A DNA stretch of 64,000 nt from Brienomyrus brachyistius (Eukaryota > Chordata > Actinopteri > Osteoglossiformes > Mormyridae): assembly GCF_023856365.1 (NCBI RefSeq), contig NC_064541.1:20789214-20853213 (forward strand), given 5' to 3'. The stretch's first letter is position 1. Every line of letters starts with the position of its first letter. The notes under the pieces are model-generated. The model saw nothing but the letters and a program-made list of their open reading frames with translations. It had not been told where the DNA came from and ran no database searches. Made by a program: the position numbers and the translations under genes. Shown piece after piece: positions 11,101-22,619 of this stretch.

Positions 11101-12160
11101 TCTGTTGAAAAGGGTTTGAGTTGGTTAACCATGGCGCAAATTGTGTTCTTTTTTCCCCAAAATGGTTCTCCGTATAAGGGTGCAGTGCATGTTTTGCTCT
11201 GTGCAGTAAACTAGGGGGATAACTTTGGGCACAAGACCTCTTGAAATGTACGAACCCGCTGAAACGCTCACTGTCATATCAGGAAGAAGTCCTGTCGCAG
11301 CATCACGTTCGAGCAGTTTAAGGAGGCGCTGATGGAGCTGGCCACGAAACGCTTCAAGGAGAAGTCAGCTGAGGATGCTGCCGAGGAGGTCTTCAAGATG
11401 ATAGAAGGAAAGTCGCCGGTCATATCCGGGGTGACGGTAAGTCACGCAGCCGCCGCGGTCCTGCAGGTGGTCTGAACATGCAGATGCAGTTAATGCAACT
11501 CATTATGCATTGTTCCACACGATGAACTGAGGGTACCCCCAAGCATCCTGAATCAGTCTTAGTCATGCCAAATAATATGTAGCTAATTATGTAGTATCAA
11601 ATATTATTACAGTATTCAGTCCTGTTGTACAGCTGCACGTATCAAGCAGTCATGGATAAAAAACGGGGTTTCAGACCACCATGGTCATCTTTGCATTGAT
11701 ACTTAATTATAGTGCCTGTTAAATTTATAAGGTACCCAAAAGAGTTCCGGAACATTTTAGTAGTTACATAGTATCAATGTATATTAGAAAATTAGAGGGC
11801 TGGAGGTAGATAAAGGGATTCAGAAACTCCAGAAATGTTAGTGTTTCATCTCTGTTCCTTTTAAATGTTTTTTTCTTTTTTTGGCTGCTCAAAATGCTCC
11901 TGTCCTGCCCCCACCCCTACTATCCTCCCCTCCCCCCCCCCATCACAATCCATCAGAAAGCCGTGGCCTCCCCAACTGTGTCACGGCTGACTGACACCAC
12001 CAAGTTCACGGGTTCACACAAGGAGCGTTTCGACCAGACGGGGCGAGGCAAGGGCAAGGCGGGCCGCGTGGATATGGTGGACACATCCGGATACGTCTCG
12101 GGGTATAAGCATGCCGGCTCGTACGAGAAGAAGGTCAAGCCCGGCTCCAAGCAAATGTGA
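8179..12160 (+). CDS. tppp: Tubulin polymerization-promoting protein (TPPP/p25-alpha)
   Basis: Three core coding exons: 8179-8501 (exon begins at 8175), 11283-11436 and 11957-12160. They give 226 aa from the Met at 8179, close to the 219 aa of human TPPP. TPPP binds and bundles microtubules and is abundant in oligodendrocytes. The N-terminal tail is basic and serine-rich. The p25-alpha core follows, with [41 protein letters not shown] and [20 protein letters not shown]. The glycine-rich [10 protein letters not shown] and the [11 protein letters not shown] tail are present as in the family. The His and Cys residues of the proposed zinc site are retained. An in-frame extension may be added by exons at 5300 and 6136. 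The long tail before the core favours TPPP over the shorter TPPP2/3. The gene converges on cep72, as in human 5p15. Confidence 0.93.
8950..9133 (-). mobile_element. tRNA-derived SINE (minus strand)
   Basis: On the minus strand the sequence reads from a degenerate A-box region through a clear B box, GGTTCGAGCCC, at plus positions 9066-9076. Downstream text includes GGGTCCAAGAGCAAGGCCCT and CCCAGGGAGC-type words typical of fish SINEs. It lies in the tppp intron after the first core exon. It does not fold as a complete functional tRNA by eye, so I call a SINE rather than a tRNA gene. Confidence 0.7.
9430..9480. mobile_element. Partial end of a CCCAATCC-type MITE
   Basis: The end sequence GAGGATCGGATTGGGAAACC matches the right end of the fuller element at 29892-30028, but the opposite end is not evident. 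It looks like a decayed or truncated copy in a tppp intron. Confidence 0.45.
10106..10337. repeat. 21-bp tandem repeat, about 11 copies
   Basis: The unit is AAGGTTAGCGGTGACATCCAC with a G/A variant in the middle, repeated about eleven times in the tppp intron. Because 21 is a multiple of three and the unit lacks stops in several frames, it creates repetitive open frames on both strands. They have no splice or homology support. Confidence 0.95.
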
Positions 12161-12468
12161 CAAAGGAGCGAGCGACCGGATCATGACAGGCACCTGCCCG
12201 CGGTGTTAATGTTCCAGAAATTTCTACAAAAGCACAAAAACCGGACAGGACTGAATTCACTCATCTATTTTTTTCAGTGAAAGATCTGAGTGAGCTCATT
12301 TTTCTGAAGTGTGAGAACTGGAATACAGTTTACAGATGCTGGGATGGAGACAGACTGCTTACATTCCTCACAAAAGGCACATTTCCGGCAAGATTTCAAA
12401 CTGATGGGGGAGAGAAACGAGTCTCGAGGCTCGTAAACAGATGAAAAGAAGCAAATAACATGGCGCCC

Positions 12469-12474
12469 AATAAA
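12469..12474 (+). terminator. tppp: Proximal polyadenylation signal of tppp
   Basis: Canonical AATAAA about 310 nt after the tppp stop. Whether it or the distal signal is used cannot be told from sequence. Confidence 0.5.
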
Positions 12475-14439
12475 AGCTTAACAAAGATGACTAACTACTT
12501 CAGTGTTGCACTTTTAAATTTTATTTATTTCTTCCTTCTTAAAACGGTGTTGCAGATATGCATAAAGATGAAATACTCTCATTTATTCAATGATGCCAAC
12601 CAGAATTCTCTGCTTTCCCAGTTTTTCCCCTTTGCCTAACATTTTAGTTTCTGATTAGTTAAGCAGACATATTTTTTGAACAAATTTAACCGTTTGCCTT
12701 TAGATTAATGTAGTGTGTCATAAATATTAAATTTTTTCATTCAGCTCCTTAGGTTATTCAGTAACAACGATAGTTGTCTCATCAAAAATATATTTTTCTC
12801 TTAGCAGAAAGATTGTATGTATTTTCTGTATATCATATAAAGATGAAATCCTTTTATCTCAGATCCTATTCACCATTATAAGGTATCAGTACTGTATTTT
12901 AACTTCCGTACCTTTTTCTTCTGTTGAGGTGCATGTCAGTTGTCATTCTTGTAATTAATATCACAAGCAGTTCATCAGGAGCCAGTCGTCACGGCTCCCT
13001 TCCAGGCTTCCTAATCCTGAAACCCTTGTTAATTATCTGGGCTTTAATCAAAACTGATTCTCAAGTAAGTCGTCGGAAGTGTAAGATATTTGTGGTATTT
13101 GTGACGTCGTTCGCTGTGGCACCGCTTGTCCAGTTTAGGCCTGAACTTTCTGCTCTTGCTTTAGATTTCTATGAAGTTCCCATTTCTATTCAATGTTGTT
13201 TTAAAAGGCTTTGGGGTCTAAGCTGCATCCTCTTGCACTTTGCTGTAGCATGTGGACCCGCCGCATATTCAGGATAAACAAACATGATCCTGATGCTTGC
13301 AGGAATAACGCAAAGACATCAGGTGAAAACTTCAGCCCTCAGGTGTTTATCTGCCCTTAACTCTAAGTGGGTTGAATTCCCCTCTTCGTGTTTCATGAAG
13401 CCAATACAGCAAGACCAATGTTTGGACACTGGGGGCCAGCAGGATAACCACTAGTTATAATTCACTTATAAATGCTGCACTCATGTCCAAAGGTACCAGG
13501 GTCATACACATCTTGACTCTGTGCCGAAATGTAGGCCCTGCTGGGCTCTGGGAGGGAGCAAAAACGCAGACTGTGTGGGGCGGGGGGGGGGGGGGGGGTG
13601 TCTAAGGACAGGGTTGGAATCGACTATTGAATCTCCTACCAAAACCTACCAAGACATCAGGCAGATAGTGTCAACACCATACTGAATGTTTATTTATATA
13701 TAGATATTTAAATATATATTTGTGTGTATTGTATAATGCAATGTAATTGCATCTCGATTCCTGAGCAGCAGTGTAAAGTATGTGCATTTTAGATTTCATT
13801 GCGGTAAATTGTCCTACAGATATTTTTGTGACGCTTAATCTTGGCCCAGTCTCACCCTCGGCCGCTTTACTCAGAGAAATCGCTTCCTTCCACCAGCAAT
13901 TAAGGGTGGAAAGACATCAAATCACAAAACTCCCAAATGTGCCGCACTATTTTGTACAAAGGAAGGTCTGGGTGGAATACGCAGGGCTCCTCAAACTCAC
14001 ACCAGATGTACGTCTGCAGAACCTGACGTTCTAAACTTATAAAACGAAATTATCTGTGAGCTACTTTGACGTATTAAGCTATTACACCAGGCTGTAAGCA
14101 TTTCTTTAACCTGTTGTGTAGCGTAGAACCATTGTCATGGCATCAGGGTAAAATGTGACTCAAGCACTGCCTCAGTTAATTATTTGCCAAGAAACACTGT
14201 AAAGTAGGACATGTGATTCGCGTCTATATTCGGACTGTGATACGCCTGGCATACACCCATTTGCTGTATGTCATTAATTAGCTTATTTCCACTATTAATT
14301 TCAAAGTGTTAGATGCTGGTTTGTGTGTTTAATACCAAAATATTGTGCACCTTTTGTTTAGGAAATGTAATAACGTCTTTGAATTTGAAACCTGTGTTGG
14401 CCCGGTGCATGCAATGTGATTTTTGACATTGTTACTTTC

Positions 14440-14445
14440 AATAAA
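14440..14445 (+). terminator. tppp: Distal polyadenylation signal of tppp
   Basis: Canonical AATAAA in a T-rich context, about 2.3 kb after the stop and about 660 bp before the cep72 stop on the other strand. The two genes therefore have closely spaced convergent ends. Confidence 0.5.
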
Positions 14446-15108
14446 GGTAAATCTTTAGTATCTGCATATGCTCCTGTTTCAAGTGGTAAATAATAATAAT
14501 AATAAAAGTGGAAATTAACAAAAAAAAATAAAGAAAGAAAATGCTTCTGTGCTGGACTGACCTTATGTTAAGGAATTATTTGTGGGGAAAGTGTAGCGTT
14601 CGTGACAATCTGTATGACATGCTGGACGGAGGAGGAGCGAATACAACGCTCATATTGACTGGGGAATACATGCAGGCCTGCCAGGGAATGGCAGCAGGAT
14701 GAGAGCAAAGGCGCTCACGCTCCCCGGGTGCGAGGGAGTGAGGCAGCGCAGAGACCCAATTCAAACACAGCAGCAGGCCTAAGTAAACAGGCCCAAGCAC
14801 TTCGTACTGTAACATACATAACAGATTCCAAGATATAGTGCTATAGTGCTTCTGTTATAAATGAGCGACAGTAAAGTTACCCAAACACCATACAGGACCT
14901 ACTGACAGGGGAAAAGATGACTCACCATCCCAGGTTATGCTACAAAGGCCTTATGCGTAAAAAGTCAACCATCCCTAGCAGTTAGTTCGCTGTTCGGTAT
15001 TACAAAACGCGTCACCATCCACGGATACGCATTATAAACTGAAGATATATTTTAAAAAAGGGTGAAAACTGTACAAAAAGTGTTAAAAACTTGAAAGAAC
15101 CCGAGAGA

Positions 15109-18100
15109 TCACGTCTTCCTCTTGCACGTCTCGGGCACCAAGCTGACGGTTCTGCTGAGCTCACAGAACCTCCGGTCCAGCTGCTCCAGCGCCGCCCGGT
15201 GCTGGGTTCTGGTCTCCTCTAGCTCCGCCACAAGGCATTTATTATTATGCAACAAAGATCTGCAATGGAAGGTCAGAACATCAAATCAGGACGAAGACCA
15301 TCAAACGATCCATTTTAATGTCATGCCTTGGACAAAGAGCACTGACTGAGTCAGTGGTAAAGTCCGTCATGCTGAAGAGGCAGGTCAAGCAGAAGCTGGT
15401 ATGTGTGATTACGGTCTGCCTGAAGAAAAGGGGGGGGGGGTTTATTGAGCATTCTGTTCTCTGTCTGGGACCTGCCTGTTGCTTTCCTTTAGTATGTCAG
15501 CCAACTCCTGCACCTTCTCTGCCTGCTGGAGCCTCTCCTTCAGCTCCTCCACCTCCCTCCTCACACCTGCAGCTGTGCCCCTCTCCTCTGGGCAGGGACA
15601 GAAAAGCACACGGTCATCCAAAAACTCCACGTAAGCTAACTAGCTGTGTCGGACTGCTATATGCCAATGCAAGAAGACATGCTACCTCAAAGGCTGTACA
15701 CTCCCACCCACCTACAGCCCCCGGCACTCTGTCCATCCGGCTCTCCAAGAGCCTCCGATCTGATTTAATAAGCTGCCGCTGCAAAGACAGGTTCTCCTCC
15801 AAAAGCTCCTTAAGGTGCTGATTTAATTCCTCCTGAAAACATAAAATACTGAAAGTCAGAACAAGGCACAAACAAAGCATCACAGAACAGATAAGGTGGC
15901 TAAACATGAAGCCAGCATATTGCTCCAATAAATAATACAGATTTGTAAATGTTTAAGACCGTTCCTCCATAGTCTAGCCTAGTATACATTAAGCTTAGTG
16001 TCTCGATCTTACTATGGAGCTCCGAGCTTGTTCCAGCTGTCGGGTAAGACCCTGGACCTCCGACTGATGCGCCTCTGCTTCTCTCTGCCGTTGGGTGTTT
16101 AGGTTCTTAATGTTTGCCTTCAGAGATTTATCTTCCTCCCCTGGGCCTGAGGCAACCTGCTCCATTCCCGAAAGGATCCGAACCGCTTCAACTGCACAAT
16201 TTGGAAGAGTGATTTAACTACAGAGTTGTATTAGTGGTTAAGTGGGTTCTGTTATACGGGGAGGGTGTACACATACACGTACCCAGGAATGTGTGATTGC
16301 GCTTGAGCGATCTCTCACCCCCCCAGTGCTGATCCACGAGGGCTAGCAATGAAGCCAAAGGTTTTCCATAGTTGCTATCAAAGATAAAGGACTCCTGCTT
16401 TGGAACAGAACAATACTCAGAAACGCCTGAAATGTCAATAAACGTGACATTCTACCGCTTGGAGTGATTTACTGGTGCTTTTCCACTGCCACCAGGAACC
16501 GAGCCGTACCCAATTCATACTGCGATCTGACGCTTTTCCATTGCAAAGATGCAAGCTGTGCCCAAGCCACAACCACGCCGACGTGACCCCGCTTACCGGC
16601 GAGGCCCGGCGCGTGACCACGCCGACGTGACCCCGCTTACTAGCAAGGCCCGACGCGTGACCACGCCGACGTGACCCCGCTTACCGGCGAGGCCCGACGC
16701 GTGACCACGCCGACGTGACCACGCTTACCGGCGAGGCCCGGCGCGTGACCACGCCGACGTGACCACGCTTACCGGCGAGGCCCGGCGCGTGACCACGCCG
16801 ACGTGACCCCGCTTACTAGCAAGGCCCGACGCGTGACCACGCCGACCTGACCCCGCTTACCGGCGAGGCCCAACGCGTGACCACGCCGACCTGACCCCGC
16901 TTACCGGCGAGGCCCAACGCGTGACCACGCCGACGTGACCCCGCTTACTAGCAAGGCCCGACGCGTGACCACGCCGACCTGACCCCGCTTACCGGCGAGG
17001 CCCGACGCGTGACCACGCCGACATGACCCCGCTTACCGGCGAGGCCCAATGCGTGACCACGCCGACCTGACCCCGCTTACCGGCGAGGCCCAATGCGTGA
17101 CCACGCCGACATGACCCCGCTTACCGGCGAGGCCCAATGCGTGACCACGCCGACCTGACCCCGCTTACCGGCGAGGCCCAATGCGTGACCACGCCGACAT
17201 GACCCCGCTTACCGGCGAGGCCCAATGCGTGACCACGCCGACCTGACCCCGCTTACCGGCGAGGCCCGACGCGTGACCACGCCGACCTGACCCCGCTTAC
17301 CGGCGAGGCCCAACGCGTGACCATGCTGAGCTGGTTGCATCACCACCATCTCATCGACTGAAATGCAGAGATACTGATTTTCTGCACATAGATATCTGAA
17401 GGAAAAACCATATATTCTGTATATTATTATTAGTAGCGTTGCACAATGTGATAACGCATTCCGGATAAGTCAGAACTTGAAAATTTCCAACCACCTACTT
17501 TATAGGTTAAATTTACACAAACAAACACTAATCTCACTAGGATATGATGCTAACATAACTCGGCAATTCTCAGACATGCTAGGAGAAATTAGTACAGAGT
17601 AGAAAACAAAAGAAAAATAAAAAATGTCCACATAGTAAATCACGATGTACACCGTGTGAACAGTAACCTCTTCGGTTTTACATCACTGTCGCTCTCTAAA
17701 CCCGGCACCCGAGCTGAGCCTTATGCAGTGGAAAACTGAAGCGAGCTGGAACTGCACTGTAACTAGTCTCTCTTCGCAGTGCGACTTTGGTACGGTTCGG
17801 TTCCTGTATGCCAGTGGAAAAGCACCATATGAGAATTCAAAGTCTCTCACTCGATCTGCGCTCTTCCCTTCTGGAGCTGAAGAGGGTCTGGGACATTGTG
17901 AGGGTCGGCCGCCTTGAATGGTGGCACGGGATGGGGGGTCTGCTGCATGAACACAGTGACAGTTGTACCACAAAGGACTTCAAATCGAACAATGAATCAA
18001 TCCATAACATGCATTTCAGGAGATCCGGCAAAAGACAGTGAGTAAGAGCAGGAACCTCAGCGTGTTCTTTCCTGTGTACTTCAGGCATGCAGTGTGGTAT

Positions 18101-21100
18101 AAGATCCTCAAACATTGGCATCTACATACTGCTGTATAAATGCAATTCTGCTCTCACCAGGCACTGGGGTGAAGGTCCCACGAGCCGCTATCCTGGCCCG
18201 GGTCTCAGATATGCTGGTGTTCAGCTCTTGACTCACACGTACAGGATCAATGAAGGTGACCCTTGGGCCCTTGTCAGTCCTTAACACACACCCACCTTCA
18301 CCCAGATCTGTAACCTTTGGCTCTGTAGCACACTGGTGTTCTGATGGAAGACACAGGACATGAGAGAGACAGCTAACCTGGTACAGAGTACGACATGCCT
18401 CTCAGCTCCACAAGATCCTGACAACTTTAAATCATTAGTTTAACTCCTCTGAGGGAGCTTGATGGGCCGAACGGGCTCCTCTCGTTTGTAACTTATGATG
18501 CTATGAAAGTTGATCAAGTGACCAGAAAAATCTGTGAGTAAAAGATGTGAAACATTACTGTCAAGTTTAAAATATGTGCATTACTGTGCAAAAGTCTTTA
18601 GGCAGGTCAAAGAAACATTTGAAGATATTCATCTGGGTACAGTAAACTTTTGCTCAGAACAAAAAACACATTTTAACATTTATAACACATGCAAATTAAG
18701 AGTAACGCAATAAAAACTAGTAATAATTTCTTCCACTTTGCAAAAAGTTCCTGATATCTTTTTGGACGGTTAGATGGACGCCGCTTCAGTTCCCAAGCCT
18801 CTCCTCAGGGGCACCCCAGCCCTTCCATGTATGCCTTACATTTCACATCCCGCTCAATTAACTAAAATCAGTTTAAAAAGTCAATGAGATAATAACTAGA
18901 CATACGAAGTCGGCTAGTGGCTGTAGTGTATGGTTGCTGGAAGTAATGGGGAGATTTTAGCAGAACTTTTGAAATGGCTAACATTCTGACAGGCATAATA
19001 GCATAGTTTTACACCAACATGAATATCATTTAAACAGCATGTTCTTTGGCTGCCTAAGACTTTTGCACAGTTCTGTACACACAGCCAGTAAGGCTGCCTG
19101 TTGAGGAAACAGCAAATCTTGCATGAAAGACCAGTGTCTCCCCCTAGTGACAGTGCTCCACATCAGCAGAAACACTGACGGAGGTTCCACGTTCGTACGC
19201 CCTTGGACTATCGCTCATCTGGGTTCAGAAGAGCCGAGCAAAGTACCGACTCAAAAGCCCTTAGTCACTCAGGCATCCTGTTTTTAATTATATATTTTTT
19301 AAAGCCACACAGAACAGCAGAACAGAACTTATATTCGGTCATACAGCCGGCTGCTGTCGGCTTGTAAACGCGCCATTCAGGATTTACAAAGCTGTCATGT
19401 GACCATACTACAATGTGGGGGGGGGGGGGGGGGGCAGAAAGCATCTGAAAATAAGGCAAGTAGGGCAACACGCAGAGGGACGCAATTATTAAAAAATACC
19501 CAAAAACACAACCTCATGTCCCACCCAGACAGGACAGCCGCTTACATATTAATAACAGATTAACCATCTTTAACCCTTTAACCCTCCCCCAAATGTCAGT
19601 GCATGTAAAAATGCATATTTTTCCTTTGTAACATATTACAGACATGGCACTGAACATTTTTAAAAATAAATTTCATAGTTATCAAAACCATAATTAGTAC
19701 TTCACTTATCATGCATTATGATTGCAACTAAAACTGCGCATAAAGACTGCAGTTAAAGAAATTACCTGCAATAACAAATTAAAGTTATATAAAAATGGAG
19801 CATAAGGGGATACTTACTGGTTTTTATTTCTGGAGAATAATGGAGAATGAATTTAGGAGAATCCTGAAAGAAAGCTACAAGTTATTTATTCAATGAGACA
19901 ACTCTTCATTTTGCTATTATCATCACTTTCTAAATGTTTTCCTTATTTTAATAAGGTACATATCTGTCACAGAGAGAAAGCTCACCTGCTTCGGATATCG
20001 GAAATTGTCAGCATGGTTTTGACAGTCATCTTTCCCGAAGTTCCCTAAAAAATAGAAAATTCACTGCAGGACAAACTGCACATAGTTAAGATTATATTGC
20101 AACCACAATATTTCTGGCTGGAAGTTCACATCCTTGCATAGAGAGACAATGGGGAACCACTGATGTACCTGTCAGTCATTTTAGAAACTACTATAAACAA
20201 AATAAATGTACATTTGGGAAATTTTTCAAAACTGGTGATTTTCTTTTTAATGATCAAACAGGTGGAAAAAAAACTTTACTTAAAGCAGTCATCTACAATG
20301 CATTATACACAGGCCTACCTACATAATGACACATTATAATGGTCAATATAAGAATTAAAAAAACATTAAAGCATCTTCAGCCATGTTTATAATGCACTCA
20401 TAAAGCATTATAATGCATTATGAATGTTCATAGATTATAATAGATATGGTATTTATAGAAAGTATTACCAAAACTGTTATATAGCAATACAGATAAAAGA
20501 GTTACCATATTCCTCCAATAAATCATAGAGTTGGCATTCTGGCTGCTTATTGGTGGAGGATTTCAGAGGTTCACTCGGATCCAGGTTGCCCTTAGTAACA
20601 AGGTTAAGCACGGCTTCATCGTTGTCATCCAAGAAGAAGCGCTTCTCGACCATCCGATTCACTAAGGCTGTCCTTGGCTGACTGCTCCTGAAAAGAGTCC
20701 ACGATGTTATCATAGAAACCCCCTTAGAAGTGTTAAAACCAGCTCTGCAAACGGTACTAATTACCACGTTCACATTTAAGCCGATTAAGAAATTGCATGT
20801 TTCAGACGGTAAGACACATTAGTACCAGCACGGTGCATTACGTCACCTCTGGCTTCTGCCTGGAGGAAAAGCAGCCGCTTGCCCGTTGTCAAACATGGCA
20901 TCCGTGGGGAAACGCAGTATGGACGCCTTTCTTTCACTGTCTCTAACCGGACAGTCATCTCAAGGAAACAACATCGTGCGTCAAACATAGAACATGCAGT
21001 TACACTTATGGATCAAGCCAGATGCATAGTATTCGCTACTTAAAAACTGCTCAGTTAATTATGCCAGAGAGATCAAAATACATTTTACGTTTGACATCTG

Positions 21101-22571
21101 ATTTCTGTTTCAGAAAGCAGGATATCTTGCTTAACCAGATAACTTTTATGGTAATCTTGGCTAAATGTAAGTGAACAAAGACAAAGTCCATTAAATCAGG
21201 TCTTACAGCCAACAAGTTATCCAGCCAAGTAAGAAATCCAGCTTTCTGAAACAGGCCATTGATATGGCATTAAACTGAGGCAAAGCAGTGTTATGACCTC
21301 AAAGTTGAGAGCTAACAGCAAGTTCTTTATAAAAGTAGAGTTATAAAAAAAATATTGTGTTAGTACTGTACAATGAACCTTATGGTATGGCTGTGATATT
21401 TCACCTCTTAGGACTCATTTCTTGTGTATTTGGGAAACTGTGCTTTCTCTTATGTTTAGGACCGACAAACACCAATTTTGTAACTATGAACTGAAAAGTT
21501 GCACACCCTCCTAGCTACATGGATGAAATTCGGTGTGGAGTCGCTGTGTACCAAGCTTGCGGAGGTTGGGCAAGGCGTACACCAGGTAGAGCCGGTAGTC
21601 TGGGGTGCTCCTGACTACGGGATTAAGTCTCAAATCCAGCTCCCTCAAGGCCTTCAGCTTGCACAGCAAAAGAACATCTTTCAGGGATGAAATGTTGTTG
21701 TAATACAGATTCAGAACCTCCAGCATCTTGAGCTGTTGAATCCCCTATGGAACAAGCACATCACTGTTCCAAAACAACTAAATGCAGGCACGAACGATGT
21801 GCAGCCCAGACCCGAAACCCAATTGACATCTCAATATTAGTTATAGCTTAACAAGTTAACAGAATAATAAAGCATCAATTTCAAGTGGTAACGTATACAT
21901 ACCTCAACAGACACCAGAGCATTGTGGGAGAGGTCCAAAGTTTTAAGGCGTACAAAGTTCTTCAGGGAGTTTCCTAGGTGACGGATTTTCCCTTCGTAAT
22001 TTCCCGGTAAACACAAAGACCTGACATCCGCTGAAAGGGTTTCATGCAATTTTAATTAGCACCAAAACACGTCCCGTGTTTATACCTACTCTGGCGTAAC
22101 CATTGCATTAACATTATTTATTTAGCAGCTAAAGCTAGTTGACTACGAAATGCATGCAACCCATTCAAAATCAGTAGTCATAACTGAAATCGCAGGTATT
22201 AGACCAATTACAGTAAGAATACTATATGTGTGGAATAATAATCAATAGGCTGGCGTAGTATAAAAGAAAACGTGTTGATCATTTAAGCCGTCTACATCAT
22301 TTATTTCTCATTGTTCTGTCATGCCTCGCCAGCATTCTGCCTGCTGCCGTATATCAGAAGATGTATTAGTCAGATACGTTTCCCTCTAGGAAAAATCACA
22401 CAAACGCCACTCTATAGATATTCCAACGTGGAACAAAATAAAATATTACTTTACGTATAATAACGACAGAAACCTCAACATAAAAGTCCCCGTGTTACCT
22501 AAACAGCTGTGATGAAGACTAACTTTCCGACGTATCCACCGCTCCGTTACTGACAGATACTCCGGCGCCAT
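15109..22571 (-). CDS. cep72: Centrosomal protein of 72 kDa (CEP72)
   Basis: Thirteen coding exons on the minus strand: 22499-22571, 21903-22030, 21552-21744, 20847-20958, 20506-20687, 19986-20044, 19818-19863, 18158-18340, 16319-16426, 16013-16191, 15712-15832, 15476-15587 and 15109-15259. All phases agree and sum to 548 aa (human about 647). CEP72 is a centrosome and centriolar-satellite protein that helps recruit gamma-tubulin complex factors. Residues about 25-150 are leucine-rich repeats (LKTLDLSHNALVSVE, LEVLNLYYNNISSL, LRELDLRLNPVV) followed by the PDYRLYLV and DDCPVRDSERKAS cap. The middle is probably disordered, then LASLLALVDQHW, then a C-terminal coiled coil (EELNQHLKELLEENLSLQRQ, EVEELKERLQQAEKVQELAD). 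The last intron seems to need a GC donor. It converges on tppp, as in human. Confidence 0.93.
15474..15475 (-). other. cep72: Non-canonical GC splice donor, last cep72 intron
   Basis: The penultimate exon must end at AACAG (plus 15476) for the frame to continue into ATCTTTG at 15259. The intron then starts GCAGGT. The joined protein reads ESNRSLLHNN, matching the human ESHRSL-type segment. A GT donor four bases further on gives a different phase that hits a stop after a few codons. GC donors are a known minor class. Confidence 0.75.
16473..17827. mobile_element. Inverted-repeat DNA transposon (MITE) swollen by a minisatellite
   Basis: The left end TGGTGCTTTTCCACTGCCAC and the right end read on the opposite strand, TGGTGCTTTTCCACTGGCAT, match closely, followed by CAGGAACCGA-CCGTACC on both sides. 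The ends thus form terminal inverted repeats of about 40 bp. No transposase is present. Most of the interior is the 44-bp tandem repeat listed separately. It lies in the cep72 intron between exons 8 and 9. I could not settle the target duplication, so the superfamily is open. Confidence 0.8.
16566..17322. repeat. 44-bp CpG-rich minisatellite, about 17 copies
   Basis: The unit is GTGACCACGCCGACGTGACC + CCGCTTACCGGCGAGGCCCG + ACGC, with variants such as CCTGACC for CGTGACC, ACTAGCAAGG for ACCGGCGAGG, and AATGC for GACGC. Variant types are clustered, indicating stepwise duplication of small blocks. Each unit carries several CpGs, so this intronic block is as CpG-dense as a CpG island. It sits wholly inside a MITE. 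Confidence 0.95.
18582..19078. mobile_element. MITE with GTGCAAAAGTCTTAGGC ends
   Basis: The left end TACTGTGCAAAAGTCTTTAG and the right end GCCTAAGACTTTTGCACAGT are inverted copies separated by about 450 bp without coding potential. These ends are familiar from short Tc1/mariner-like repeats of fish. It lies in cep72 intron 7. Confidence 0.7.
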
Positions 22572-22596
22572 GTTTTCAAACGGGGGTTGGGGGTGC

Positions 22597-22608
22597 CGCG
22601 CATGCGCG
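22597..22608 (-). promoter_or_regulatory. cep72: NRF1-type site at the cep72 start
   Basis: CGCGCATGCGCG is a palindrome matching the NRF1 consensus (YGCGCAYGCGCR) in its core, 26 nt upstream of the cep72 ATG. The surrounding 22560-22760 is CpG-rich, fitting a TATA-less housekeeping promoter. NRF1 sites near start sites are common in vertebrates. Function here is inferred. Confidence 0.6.
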
Positions 22609-22619
22609 GTCAGGCCGCC

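Larger units (their letters stand above)
12161..14450 (+). other. tppp: tppp 3' untranslated region
   Basis: Sequence from the stop codon to the AATAAA at 14440-14445. A first AATAAA at 12469-12474 could give a short 3' UTR and the 14440 signal a long one. There is a 17-nt G run at 13582-13598. No second coding exon was found here. The extent is inferred from the signals. Confidence 0.55.

Noticed and set aside
16566..17322. Possible CRISPR-like array
   Set aside because: Units are directly adjacent with no unique spacers and lie in a vertebrate intron. It is a minisatellite.
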